Part shown: positions 22,092 through 32,679 of the stretch, one piece after another | Layout of the letters: every line of letters starts with the position of its first letter | Position numbering within the stretch: position 1 is the first letter of the stretch | Source of the DNA: Portulaca oleracea | Lineage: Eukaryota; Streptophyta; Magnoliopsida; Caryophyllales; Portulacaceae | Direction of reading: 5' to 3' | DNA: 64,000 nt | Assembly (NCBI GenBank): GCA_029582165.1 | Contig: CM055888.1 | Location: forward strand, 12,034,001-12,098,000 | Position numbers and translations under genes: made by a program | The notes under the pieces: model-generated | What the model saw: only the letters and a program-made list of their open reading frames with translations | Told to the model about the DNA's origin: nothing | The model's database searches: none

Positions 22092-25000
22092 TCATTGGCG
22101 TTGAGCGGCCCTAATAACCTGCCATCTATCAATATGAGCCTGGAAAGGCTCATCCCAACCTTGAACAGATACGTCTCTAGCTGCTTGCCATCCAATATGA
22201 ATCGGCGGTAGAGGACAGTCATCCCGTAAATGGATAAGCATGAAGTGGTCGTTCACTCGCACAATTCCCTGAACTTTCTTTGGTGTCGTACGTCTAGGCC
22301 CACCTCGTATAGGTAATATTGATATGCATAGCTTAGCTGTCTGCGATCGTGGATCAGGAGGTGTTGACAAGAAGATCCACATCATATTCGTCACTGTGGC
22401 AGTTGGAAATAAATCATTTGGAGCCGACATCCAATGTTCAAACCGGGCTGGCCCTTCCAAGTGGCCTTGTATCCTTCTGAAGGATTCAAGGAACATCTCC
22501 TTGCTATTAAAAAACGCATTAACATATGTATTTTCACACGCCTGCAACTCAGTGCCCATTGACCACCTAGCAGTTGACCACAATTTCTCATCCCCGTAAT
22601 CTGCCTCGGCTATGCATTTGAACCCACAGTTGCCATCAGCGTCAACATCCGTCCATCCAACGACGTATGGCATAATGAAATGTGACAAAGCGTCCTCGAA
22701 CGGGAACGGATCTTGAGACATCCGGTTGATACCTGCGCACCATATTATCTTAAGTTATAAACAATAATATGTAGTCATTATGAAAACCCTAAACACCGGC
22801 TATAAAGTTTAAGATATGCACACTTGTTGAACCCATCCCAACTGATGAAGAACTGGTTCCCTTTTTCTTCGAGGAGTTTGTTGTAGTCTTGCTACCCCGT
22901 CCCGATGTTCGTCCGTACTCAAATGCACTGGGGTTGCGTCGCGTTGATTTTGAAGTCTTTGGTCTCCCGGGGCGTGGGGGGCTTGTCTGTGGATCAGGAA
23001 TATACTGACTCTCGGGATTCAACTCTCTATTTAGGACATTGTTTACGTGTCGTACAACTGCTGGGTCACTCTCCCGAACCTGTTTAGCATATTCATCAAA
23101 TTGTTCTAAGTTAGTTCCTGATGGAACATCATTTGAGCAAGGAGTTTCACCATCGCCAATCACTGTCAGTTGTCTCCAAAACATATTTATCTGTGTCAGC
23201 GGAATTGGCTCTCCAGTTGCGTAAACTTCCATCATAGAACACGCGCACGGGAGGAGGTGGGTTCTCGACACCAGGTGATCGCATAAGTAGCATTCTCCTT
23301 CATACCTCATCGCCAGCATCTTATTGAACTCATACGACAAAATGTCCAATGCGTGATGAGATACTTTTCCGTGCAAATTCTTAAAGAAATGAGAGGGACC
23401 TAAATGCCTGTGCGTGCTCCTTGACTGTTCAAGCTCCCATTTAATCTCCGTATGTTGATTCTCCAAGTGATGGTGAATCTCCTCAAACACACGATCGAAG
23501 GTGCCTCTAGAACTGCCGATATAATACTTCAGTGAAAAATGCTGGCTCTCAACTCTAGAAGTCGCTGTGTTCCCAATGTGAGGTACATTGTCGGTCCAAG
23601 CACAAACAAATTTTTCTTTATGACTCAGCCACGTCCCAGTAAGATACTCAACTATCGGTTTGTTTTGCCCGATCTACGCGTTAACAACGTCTTTCCACTT
23701 CACCTTGAAATCTCCAACAGTCTTCGCATGTACAATGCCATTCCAGAAATGATGTCTGAAATGAAGCCCGAGTCCAAGCTTAGGGCCCCCAGTGAGTTTG
23801 TTTACTTTGTTCTCCACATCATTCCCAATATGCCACACGCACAAAAGTTGGTGCGAATTTGGGTAAACCTTGGCAACAGCCCCCAACAAAGCATCCTGCT
23901 TGTCGGTCACAAACACGGATGGAATAACATCAGGACCCAATAATTCATGCACCCTCCACATCAGCCACTCATATGATTCCATCTTCTCGTCCCGCATGAA
24001 CGAGTAAGCAATCTGGAAGTTGCGGTTTGTCGGTGTCACGCCTACCAGCTCACATAAAGGCCACTTTGCCTTATTTGTCTTGTACGTAGTGTCAATGAGA
24101 ATGACATTCGGGTACGTACGTAGCAACTTCAACGAGTAAGGATGACATAAAAAAACCTGACGAAGCTCGCCATCATCATCATAATCAACAAATGAGACGT
24201 ACCCGCCGAGTTTCGCCATGTGCAGACATTGTCCCGCAGCCGTCCTACCATCCATTTCCTCGGTGCGCATCTTTGCCCGCTCGTTGTATACTTGCTTCAC
24301 ATTTATCGCAGAGGCAGGGAACCTAATCTTCAGCGACGTTTGGATCGTGGCCGGTGTGCACCCCGTGTTGGTCATATCCCGGACATGTTTTTTCATTTCA
24401 GAGGTTAATGGATGTCCGTGACGTTGCCCTTCCTCGTACACGATGAAGGCATGATTGTGTTTCGCCCGGTCACCGTCGCACACACGAACTCGCCATTCCG
24501 TTTCGTTGCGAGTCCACGCAACAATGGCGAATTTACATTGGTACGCCTTCGTTGACATTCTCCAACGAGTCGCATCATCGAGATCATTCAATTTCCCACG
24601 ATATTTTCCATACCTCCAACACTTTAAGTAACACCTTAACGGACTCTCCGCATCTTTTCTCTTGTACGAAGCCCGTACAAACCTAAAACCTATTCCCGCA
24701 ACAACTCCATTAGTCCATTCTTGCAATGCGTCAATACTGTCAAAAACATTTTGCGTTACAAAATGAGTGGAATAATCAACGCCGTCCCCGTCAAATTCCT
24801 CCAAAAAAACCTACAAACAATAGAAACAATTATTATTGTACTAATATTAACTGGGATACTAATTCGTAATAATAATAGTAGCTTCAACATTAATAATTAA
24901 AATACAATTCTAATATTAATTATCATAATAATAATAATATTATAAATAAATAAATAAATAATTGTAACATAATAAACATAATAATAACAATTAACAACAT

Positions 25001-25686
25001 TATTCACCATAATAATAATATTTTAAATAAATAAATAATAATTTTAACAACACTTAATAATATTAATAACAACACTTATAAACAACTTGTAATAATAATA
25101 TTAATTAACAATTATAATTAACAACATTGATATCATTAATAATAATATTATAAATAAATAAATAATAATATTAACAATAATAATTAGCATAATTAACATA
25201 CTATAATAATAATAACAACACTTATAAACAACTTATTTATAATAATATGTTTTGACAAAATTTTAACATAATTAACATAACAATTATAATTAACGACATT
25301 GATTACCTTAATAATATTAATATAAATAAATAATATTTTTTACATAAACAATAATATTAACATTTTATAAAAATTTTGAAAAAAAAAAACTAAATTTCCG
25401 GAAAACGGTCGGCTGCCGCGCCCAGATTTGCACCGCGGCGGCGGCGTGGCCGCGCCAAGATCCCGGCGGCCGCGGCAGCAGCAAAACGCGGCAAAGACAC
25501 CATGGCGGTGCCGACGCTTTGCGGCACCGCCGCTGCGTCGCGCCGGGATCTGGCGCCACGCCGCGCCGCGGCAAATGGGCGCGTAGCCGGCCGTTTCCGG
25601 AAATTTATTTTTTTTCTTTTTTTCAAATTTGAAATTTACAAACTAACCTCTTCTCCTTCACTTGAATTATCACCTTCTCTTGACAT
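22092..25686 (-). pseudogene. MULE transposase with FAR1, DDE, SWIM and OTU-protease domains (one premature stop)
   Basis: A consistent three-exon model is exon 1 25686-25648 (MSREGDNSSEGEE), exon 2 24810-22824 and exon 3 22732-22092, with GT-AG introns of 837 and 91 bp. The phases agree and total 889 codons including the stop. Domains in order: FAR1/WRKY-GCM1 DNA-binding region (C..C, then KHNHAF); MULE DDE core with first Asp in LIDTTYKTNKAKWPL, second in FVTDKQDALLG, then CVWHIG; third acid in SRVESQH; SWIM-like zinc site HLLPCACSM; Ser/Lys-rich linker; OTU-type cysteine protease with catalytic DADGNCGFKC and a late His in NDHFMLIHL. One in-frame TAG (23676-23674) falls before the third acid, so the full fusion cannot be made without readthrough. 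OTU proteases remove ubiquitin; their role in MULEs is unknown. Confidence 0.85.
25393..25608. repeat. GC-rich ~215-bp palindrome in transposase intron 1
   Basis: TTTCCGGAAAACGGTCGGCT on the left pairs with the reverse complement of the right end, TTTCCGGAAACGGCCGGCTA. Similarity continues through CGCGCCCA..TTTGC and GATCCCGGCG towards the centre. The block is strongly GC-rich and lies inside an 837-bp AT-rich intron. Short open frames across it are composition effects. Confidence 0.8.
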
Positions 25687-26050
25687 TTTAGGTTAAATTT
25701 CAAAAACAAATCAAAGTTTTAGAGAGATAATATGAGTGGAGAGTGAGAGGAGAGTGAAGAGAGTGGGAGGAGAGTGAGGTGAGTGGAAATATATGAGGGG
25801 CAAAAACGTCTTTTGGGGGGGCGACAATAGTAAATAGGGTGGCAGCGTTAAGCAATACCCTATTTTTATTAGGAAATATATTAAATAAAAAATGAGTTGC
25901 GTTGGATTGCAGTAAGTCGCGATAAGTTGTGGTGGAAATAATTTTGTTGATTTTGTGAAAATATATTAAATAAAAAAGTAAATGGTAAGTTGTGGTTAGT
26001 TGCGGTAAATTGCGGTGCAATAACTCGCGGTACCGCATAAAAGAACAGGG

Positions 26051-26681
26051 AACCACTTAAAAATTGAAAACATGAGCAAATAAAAAGATATGATGAAGAA
26101 TTAACTTGTAACAGAAGATGTACGTGAATTGGATAATTAATTATATCCAATGAAAATATATTAATGCAGCATCTAAAATGATTAAAAAAAACTTGTGCAA
26201 ATAAAATAAAGATATGTTTCATTAACAATTTTGGCCTTGAATTTGACATGTAAATGCATCATATACAAGCATTCTTATTCCTTTTATTAATTTGATTTAT
26301 ACTGAGAGGATGCGACCAATTAAAATATGATTAAATAAAGACATAAATACTGAAACGATATAAAATGTGTGTGGTCAATATTCAATAATATATAATATCA
26401 TAACCTAATTTCCAATGTTAAACATATCAATTAAGAATAAAAAAAAAAACTATAAAGAATTCAAAAATATAAAACAATACTACTGTTACCAATACTTACC
26501 ATATTTGAACAAAATAATGACAATATTCATAACTTATTCTTAAATCTTTTGAGCACATAAAATAAAAGTAAGACACTAAATTAATTTTACAAATGCAAAT
26601 AACTCTGTTTGAAAAAATCATACATGTTACCACACCTTTGAACTTCAATAGCTCCAATAAATATTGTTGAAAAGTGCATTC

Positions 26682-26717
<36 letters not shown>

Positions 26718-27277
26718 AAAAGGAGTCTTTTAATTTGTGTGTCACCTTTTAAATATAGTATGCTCAAATAAATTTTTTGAAAGTATTAGAGTGATCATTA
26801 GGTGATAGATATTTATCTTTTGCGGCCACATATTCATTGCTTCATAGTTTAAATGGTTTCAAAAAATATTAAATATTAATTATAGAAACCAATCTCAATT
26901 AATTACAATCAAATACATTCATGAGCTAAAACGTATGGCCACATAGAATATTAAAATAATGTAACTTATTTGCAATAAGATCTAATTGTGAAAATAAATC
27001 ATTTCAATAAATTATTAAAAACAAAAGAGTTACATATTTTAAATGCTATAGATATATTTTGCTCAAAAAACGTGGTGTATATATGTTACAAATTAAATTG
27101 AAGGGAAATTTGAATGTTTAGGAATTGGAGGTTGTTATGAATGAATTATAAATATAAAATAAAAGTAAGGCACTGAATTAATTTCATAATTGTAAATAAT
27201 TCTTTAGGAAAAGAAATTATACATATATAGTACCTCACCTTTGACCTTCAACAACTCCAGCAAGATTGTCGAGAAGT
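26051..27277. other. AT-rich spacer with a diverged ~120-bp direct duplication
   Basis: No gene was recognised. 26562-26680 (AAAATAAAAGTAAGACACTA ... CTCCAATAAATATTGTTGAAAAGTGCA) is repeated at 27153-27277 (AAAATAAAAGTAAGGCACTG ... CTCCAGCAAGATTGTCGAGAAGT). The second copy continues as GCAATCC beyond the Ty3 element at 31219. The period is about 590 bp. Confidence 0.6.
26684..26716 (+). repeat. (AAT)n microsatellite
   Basis: About eleven uninterrupted AAT triplets. Confidence 0.9.
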
Positions 27278-27594
27278 TGGAGTGTGGCGCGGTGGGAGTG
27301 TTGATGATTTAGCTTGAGTTGGAACTTTGATTCAACAATCGAACAAAACTTGAACTATAAAGGAAGGATATGACCTTGTAGCTAGATAATCCACAACCCA
27401 AAGGCCTAACACTCCACAATGATTATCCAAGGTAATCCACTAAATAATCACAAGGAATGACTTGCTAACACCACCATCCACAAAAGGAATAGGTAAGAAC
27501 AAGATTTTTGAGGAAACAAGGGAGAAACCCTAACCAATGCATAAGCATCACAATAGTATTCAGTAAAAACTATCTCTAATGGAGGGGAAACAAG

Positions 27595-27603
27595 TATATA
27601 TAA
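27595..27603 (-). promoter_or_regulatory. LTR TATA box
   Basis: TTATATATAC on the minus strand inside the LTR, about 65 bp downstream (in transcription direction) of the nearest GCACGATCGTGC palindrome. An equivalent box lies at about 30599-30606 in the other LTR. Confidence 0.5.
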
Positions 27604-27669
27604 GGGAAGGAGGACAACATAACCAAAAGAAAGAGAGAGAAAGGCCGAAAAACGACCCGTCGGGAAATG

Positions 27670-27825
27670 GCACGATCGTGCCGTATGGGGTGCACGATCG
27701 TGCAACTCAAAACAGCCCAAGAAAGTATTGTTCGAGAATGGCACGATCGTGCTATCATATGGCACGATCGTGCAGTGCCTTCTGGAAAAACGGCACGATG
27801 GTGCGGTCTAATGGCACGATCGTGC
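27670..27825. promoter_or_regulatory. Array of six GCACGATCGTGC palindromes in LTR U3
   Basis: Copies lie at 27670-27681, 27692-27703, 27741-27752, 27762-27773, 27793-27804 (one mismatch, GCACGATGGTGC) and 27814-27825. The 12-mer is self-complementary. The array lies about 70-230 bp upstream of the TATA box on the minus strand, the usual place of U3 enhancer elements. Its role as a protein-binding array is inferred. Confidence 0.6.
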
Positions 27826-28208
27826 TGTTGGCAGTTTTTTTTCTGCTGACTTCAAACGTGCATAACTTTCTCATTTTAACTTCGATTTGGGCTTATAATA
27901 TATTGATGGAAAGCTCTCGGTGTGTACTATAAACTCACCAAATTTCAGATCTATCAGAGTTGTATTGAAGGAGTTATGATTGAAAGATTGAAGATATATA
28001 TTGTTCTCATGTCCAATTTCACCCACTTTCTTCATTTTTCTTCAACTTTACTCCTCCAACTTGGCCTTGACTCCCTCTTAGTTTCTTCCTAACTTTTCTA
28101 AATGGCCAATTTGAGACCCAAAAAGTGACCGAACTCGGTTTGGGGAAAGTGAGCCCGACCCCTCCGTTGTTATTATCTCCAATGTGAGAGACCCCTAGGA
28201 ATTATGGA

Positions 28209-28553
28209 TCAGACTCCCCTTGTTGAAGAAGAGTTGTCCTCAACTCTTGGGGGGTTCAAAATTACCGCATACCCGTGTAGATCCAAAAGCACGTATTCCA
28301 ACAGTCGAAGTAGAGTGACGCTCATCAACCCGTCCTTCCCAAAAATGTAGCAATTCCGGCGGACAAGAGGGGCTAAGTCAACATCACGAAGGACCCGAAC
28401 ACGTCTAGCACCCATCAACTTCTTGAAAGCAACAAGGAATTCGTCACATGAGAGTTCGATGTCAAGGCTAATGGAAACAACCTTTTCCTCGTTCAATCTC
28501 AATGTGGAAATAATGGAGCTCGGGGGATTGGTCAAGGACGTGTCCTCATGCAA
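28209..28553 (-). pseudogene. Remnant of the Ty3 polyprotein C-terminus
   Basis: A short open frame, out of register with gag-protease, ending DLHGYAVILNPPRVEDNSSS before the purine tract. A PRVED.. ending close to the 3' LTR resembles the last residues of Ty3 polyproteins. The middle (FKKLMGARRVRVLRD) is not recognised. It probably marks the downstream side of the deletion that removed reverse transcriptase, RNase H and integrase. Confidence 0.4.
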
Positions 28554-28583
28554 CTCAACTCCATGGCGAGGCTCGGGAGTGAT

Positions 28584-29636
28584 TTAGCATGGCTCAACAC
28601 GTGGACACTCTATGCGGTGTTCGATAAGAGTTGTGGGCAAGGGTGAGGGACAAGGGAGGGAGGTTGGAAATTTTTGTAGAGCTAAGGATTGCTTAACCTC
28701 ACTAAGGCCGCTTCTTCGCAAAAGTAAAACCCGATGTGGCTTTTCTTTGCTTAAAGCACTCTCATCCTGTGTTTCACTCTTTTGGAGGTCTCTCTTCTCA
28801 TTTCCCACCCCGGCTTGTGGTGTATCAGTTTCGAAAGGAGGTAAAGGAGTGAGTTTGACTTTCTTTTCTCCCACTGGAATAGTGTAGGTGTTCTTTCGGC
28901 CATCGTGCATAGCATGCCGATCAAATTGCCATGGTCTACCAAGTAGTAAATGACAAGCATCCATGGGAACAACATCACAAAGAACACTATCCTCATAATT
29001 GCCAATGGTGAAAGAGACTAAGACTTGTTGAGTTACCTCGAAGTCACCGCCATCTTTTAGCCCTTGGAAGCTATACGGATGGGGATGAGCCAAGACCGGC
29101 AATTGGAGTTTCTCAACCATGTAGGTAGAGGCCAAGTTGGTGTAGCTCCCTCCGTCGATGATGACCTTGGCTACCTTCTCGTCGATGGTGAACCGGGTTC
29201 GGAAGATATTCTCCCGTTGAGAGTTATCCCGGGAATCTTTGGTCATGATAAAGGATCGCCTAGGAATCGAACTCTCCCCTTCTTGCGCGTGAACCTCAAC
29301 ACTAGTCTCTGGAGCCTCCGGTGTGGCTACCTCACTTGCTTTGGAATTTCCAACCATCTTTGTAGGGCATGGGGCTTGGTAATGGCCATAAACCCGACAC
29401 GTGAAGCATTTTCTACCCTTGAGCTTCCGAAGATATTCTGCACTTTCCTTATGAACTCGAGAAGATGGTTTGGGTAGCTTGGAAGTTTGACTTTCCTTCC
29501 TAGAAGGCCATGAAGTAACCTTCTCCTCCATTCTCCGACCTTGAGAACCACCATAACGATAGTCATCAAAATATCTCGAATAGCCACTATGGTGAGTTCT
29601 AGGAGCCCGAGTTGAAATACCACGATCCCGTTTCAA
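28584..29636 (-). CDS. Ty3 gag zinc knuckle plus aspartic protease
   Basis: A 350-codon open frame. Residues about 75-90 hold the CCHC knuckle CFTCRVYGHYQAPC. Residues about 145-260 form a retropepsin-like domain: FTIDEKVAKVIIDGGSYTNL, then CDVVPMDACHLLLGRPW. The active-site triad reads DGG where DSG or DTG is usual, so catalysis is doubtful. The C-terminal part (..LPPFETDT.., EKPHRVLLLRR) is the linker that precedes reverse transcriptase in chromovirus-like Ty3 elements, but the reverse transcriptase is absent. The N-terminal capsid part lies upstream in broken frames (29599-30027). The frame is long enough to be expressed, but the product would be partial. Confidence 0.75.
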   Translation of the reverse strand: MKRDRGISTRAPRTHHSGYSRYFDDYRYGGSQGRRMEEKVTSWPSRKESQTSKLPKPSSRVHKESAEYLRKLKGRKCFTCRVYGHYQAPCPTKMVGNSKASEVATPEAPETSVEVHAQEGESSIPRRSFIMTKDSRDNSQRENIFRTRFTIDEKVAKVIIDGGSYTNLASTYMVEKLQLPVLAHPHPYSFQGLKDGGDFEVTQQVLVSFTIGNYEDSVLCDVVPMDACHLLLGRPWQFDRHAMHDGRKNTYTIPVGEKKVKLTPLPPFETDTPQAGVGNEKRDLQKSETQDESALSKEKPHRVLLLRRSGLSEVKQSLALQKFPTSLPCPSPLPTTLIEHRIECPRVEPC

Positions 29637-30268
29637 GGACTTTAGTTGGTAGGGGTCGTAGCGCGGAGTATGTCATCCATTCGACGTTGTACTTCTCGAA
29701 CCTTCTCTTCGATACGTTGAAGAGTATCCTCGAAGGTTGGTTTGGGTTTGGGTTCGGGGAGAAAAGGACATCATGTTTGTCCGATGCATAGTACTTGGAG
29801 GCCATTTGTGGAGCTTGGTTTTCTTGTGGGGTATATAATTTGAGCGGTTGAAGGTTTGGGTTCTTTATGGCTAGGGAATTTTTAGGGGGTTTTTGCGAGG
29901 CTAATTTTGTGGAGGAAAATGGGGTGAAACCGGCAAGGGGAACGCACCAAGAAGAACAAATCCGGATGGGCACACAACCAACACCAACAATATCCACCAA
30001 TAAAACAACCACTAACACAACCACCAACTCAAGAAAATCTAATCAATCATTTAATCAAACACCTTCCGTGCACTATCTCCAACTTTCAATCAACAATCAA
30101 GAACAACAATAACACCCAACAATAATGGATGAACACAGGGAATGGGGGTACCCAAATTGCTTAACAATATCAACAACACCAAGAACACCAAAAATCACCA
30201 CCAAACATCAACAAGAACAATTCCGGGCACAAACAAGAAATCTGCAACAACTATGAGTTCGATGCCTA

Positions 30269-30280
30269 GCTCTAATACCA
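30269..30280 (-). other. Primer-binding site of the Ty3 element
   Basis: The minus strand reads TGGTATTAGAGC, a one-base variant of the initiator tRNA-Met primer site. Confidence 0.85.
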
Positions 30281-30282
30281 AA

Positions 30283-31214
30283 TGGAGCATGGCACGGTGG
30301 GAGTGTTGATGATTTAGCTTGAGTTGGAACTTTGATTCAACAATCGAACGAAACTTGAACAATAAAGGAAGGATATGACCTTGTGGCTAGGTAATCCATA
30401 ACCCAAAGGCCTAACACTCCACAATGATTATCCAAGGTAATCCACTAAATTATCACAAGAAATGACTTGCTAACACCACATCCACAAAAGGAATAGGTAA
30501 GAACAAGATTTTTGAGGAAACAAGGGAGAAACCCTAACCAATGCATAAGCATCACAATAGTATTCAGCAAAAACTATCTCTAATGGAGGGGAAACAAGTA
30601 TATATAAGGGAAGGGGGAAAACATAACCAAAAGAAAGAGAGAGAAAGGCCGAAAAACGACCCGTCGGGAAATGGCACGATCGTGTCGTATGGGGTGCACG
30701 ATTGTGCAACTCAAAATAGCCCAAGAAAGTCTTGTTCGAGAATGGCACGATCGTGCTATCATACGGCACGATCGTGCAGTGCCTTCTGGAAAAATGGCAT
30801 GATCGTGCGGTCTAATGGTACGATCGTGCTGTTGGCAGTTTTTTCCTGCTGACTTCAAACGTGCATAACTTTCTCATTTTAACTTCGATTTGGGATTATA
30901 ATATAACGATGGAAAGCTCTTGGTGTGTACTATAAGCTCACCAAATTTAAGATCAATCGGAGTTGTATTGAAGGAGCTATGATTGAAAGATTGAAGATAT
31001 GTATTGTTCTCATGTCCAATTTCGCCCACTTTCTTCATTTTTCTTCAACTTTACTCCTCCAACTTGGCCTTGACTTCCTCTTAGTTTCTTCCTAACTTTT
31101 CTAAACGGCCAATTTGAGACCCAAAAAGTGACCGAACTCGGTTTGGGAAAAGTGAGCCCGACCCCTCCGTTGTTATTATCTCCAACGTGAGAAACCCCTA
31201 GGAATTATGGATCA
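30283..31214 (-). repeat. 5' LTR of the Ty3 element
   Basis: It begins TGGAGCATGGCACGG and ends ATTATGGATCA. The primer-binding site lies two bases inside it. Differences from the partner LTR are mostly transitions. Confidence 0.93.
30674..30829. promoter_or_regulatory. Second copy of the palindrome array (5' LTR), partly decayed
   Basis: The same six positions as in the 3' LTR, but four carry single C-to-T or G-to-A type changes (for example GCACGATTGTGC and GCATGATCGTGC). Two remain perfect. Confidence 0.6.
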
Positions 31215-31219
31215 GAAGT

Positions 31220-32024
31220 GCAATCCATTTCCTTACATGTATGCAGTAGAAATGGCTTAGCTTGACAATAAAATATGTAGTTATAAGTATTCATATTTTA
31301 ACCATTTATAATTTTATCCTAGTCTTTAATTTGTAAGAGTATTGCATTGTAAGAAAGATACAAATAAAAAAAATTGGTTGTTTGTACAAATCTTTTGAGG
31401 AATGAAGATGACATGTGAATATAATAATAATAATAACTAATGTGCAATAAAATCTAATGACTAAATTAGATTTTAAAATTTACATATTGTATTTAATTTT
31501 AAACATTTTACACATTAATTAGTTAAATTGATCACTTGAGTCATAAAATACATATAAGATGATAGTTATTTATTCATACTTTGAATTATTTTATATTTAT
31601 AGTCAGACAATAATCAATATTAATGGTTACCCATCCTATTAGCTAATATATTTAATTTTTTTGTAAAAAAAGGTAAATGAGACCAATTAGTGTTTTCAAT
31701 AAAAGCCTTTTTAAAATACATATATTACAATTTTTTATTTCTGTATCCTAAAATATTTTCTCTTATTAATAAATTATCTCATATAAACATAGATGACTAT
31801 TTTTATTTATGTTTGTATCATTTTTTTAAAAATCATGTTTGTATCTTTTTATTTTTATAATTAATTAATCAATATTATTTATTAATGATCAATAGTAACT
31901 CCCATCAATTAATATACTTTTTTAAAGTATTCCCATTAAAAAAAGGTAAATATAATCAATTAGAATTTTCCATAAAAGCCCTCATTGAAACACACATATT
32001 ACAATCCCTATCCTTTGTACCCAG

Positions 32025-32089
<65 letters not shown>

Positions 32090-32679
32090 GGTAGTCAGGG
32101 AAGTGTATAGTTCAATATTCGGGTTGAATGAAACAGTTCCGGATCTGTTGAATTATGAGACCTACGAATATGTTTTATGAGCTCGAGGATATGTGACAAC
32201 TAATTTTCCTTTTTTTTAGTTTTATTTTAAACAAATCTAATGAGACTCTTATATAATATTTTAATATATTTCGAGTTTGAGTTTTTAGTCCAATTTAATT
32301 ATGTTTTTCTGTTATATATTTTTAATTTTAATATTTTTGTAATTTTCATTATATTCTTTTTATTTTGTAATATTATTTTTCTGTATTTTTAAGCATATTT
32401 CAATAAAAATAATTTATTTTATTTACCTTTTTATTTTGTGATTGTATTAAAATATAACGTAACAATAACTAGAAAGATTTTTAGTATAGCTTAATTTATT
32501 ACTCTCTAGCTCTGTTCTATATTATTTGTTTTCAATGTCCTTTTTTTCTAAGAATTTCATATAACATATATTTTATTAAAAAGTTATTGCGACATTATAC
32601 TCTTACAGTTAAGAGTATTCTTTCGTTATGAATCAAATGATAGTACTTTCGTATACTTTTGTTTTGAAAGGTTTTGAGC
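31220..32679. other. AT-rich spacer with an (AT)n tract
   Basis: No gene or element ends were recognised. 32028-32087 is an (AT)30 microsatellite. The AATTA/AATAT-rich remainder is low complexity. Confidence 0.6.

Larger units (their letters stand above)
18743..25860. mobile_element. 7.1-kb MULE encoding a transposase-OTU protein and a plant-mobile-domain protein
   Basis: The short terminal inverted repeats share TTGCTTA, a GCC-rich stretch and TTTACTATTGTCGCCC (left 18748-18783, right inverted 25820-25855). TATTTTTA lies directly outside both ends (18735-18742 and 25861-25868), an 8-bp target duplication. AT-rich zones at 19020-19500 and 24830-25370 flank the gene region. Two converging genes lie inside: a plant-mobile-domain gene on the plus strand (20505-21858) and a FAR1-type MULE transposase with SWIM and OTU domains on the minus strand (25686-22092). 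Premature stops or frameshifts in both indicate a recently inactivated copy. Confidence 0.85.
18635..26050. mobile_element. GTGG-rich MITE split by a MULE
   Basis: The outer ends are GCCCCGTTATTTTATGCGG (18635) and CCGCATAAAAGAACAGGG (ending 26050), the ends of the family at 4441 and 40548. GTGGTGAGTTGCAGTG-type words flank both inner sides (18650-18720 and 25890-26035). Removing 18743-25860 and one TATTTTTA leaves a MITE of about 300 bp. Confidence 0.7.
27278..28211 (-). repeat. 3' LTR of the Ty3 element
   Basis: The plus strand begins TGGAGTGTGGCGCGG and ends ATTATGGATCA; it is 934 bp against 932 bp in the partner LTR. It contains a TATA box and six GCACGATCGTGC-type palindromes. Confidence 0.93.
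27278..31214 (-). mobile_element. Complete-ended non-autonomous Ty3-type LTR retrotransposon (3.9 kb)
   Basis: Two direct LTRs (27278-28211 and 30283-31214) bracket a 2.07-kb interior, and the pentamer GAAGT flanks the element (27273-27277 and 31215-31219). On the minus strand the order is LTR, primer site TGGTATTAGAGC (30280-30269), gag/protease reading frame (29636-28584), a C-terminal remnant (28553-28209), purine tract AAGGGGAGT, LTR. Reverse transcriptase and integrase are missing, so mobility would depend on enzymes supplied by another element. The near-identical LTRs suggest fairly recent insertion. Confidence 0.93.

Noticed and set aside
25365..25696. Overlapping open frames on both strands in the GC-rich block
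   Set aside because: They are explained by the GC-rich palindrome, which has few stop codons; no domain or codon-usage support.
27448..27932. Open frames inside the LTRs with repeated ARSC/RAIS peptides
   Set aside because: They translate the GCACGATCGTGC palindrome array in an LTR; not a gene.
32028..32087. (AT)30 tract as a regulatory or origin element
   Set aside because: A simple microsatellite in AT-rich spacer, with no associated features.
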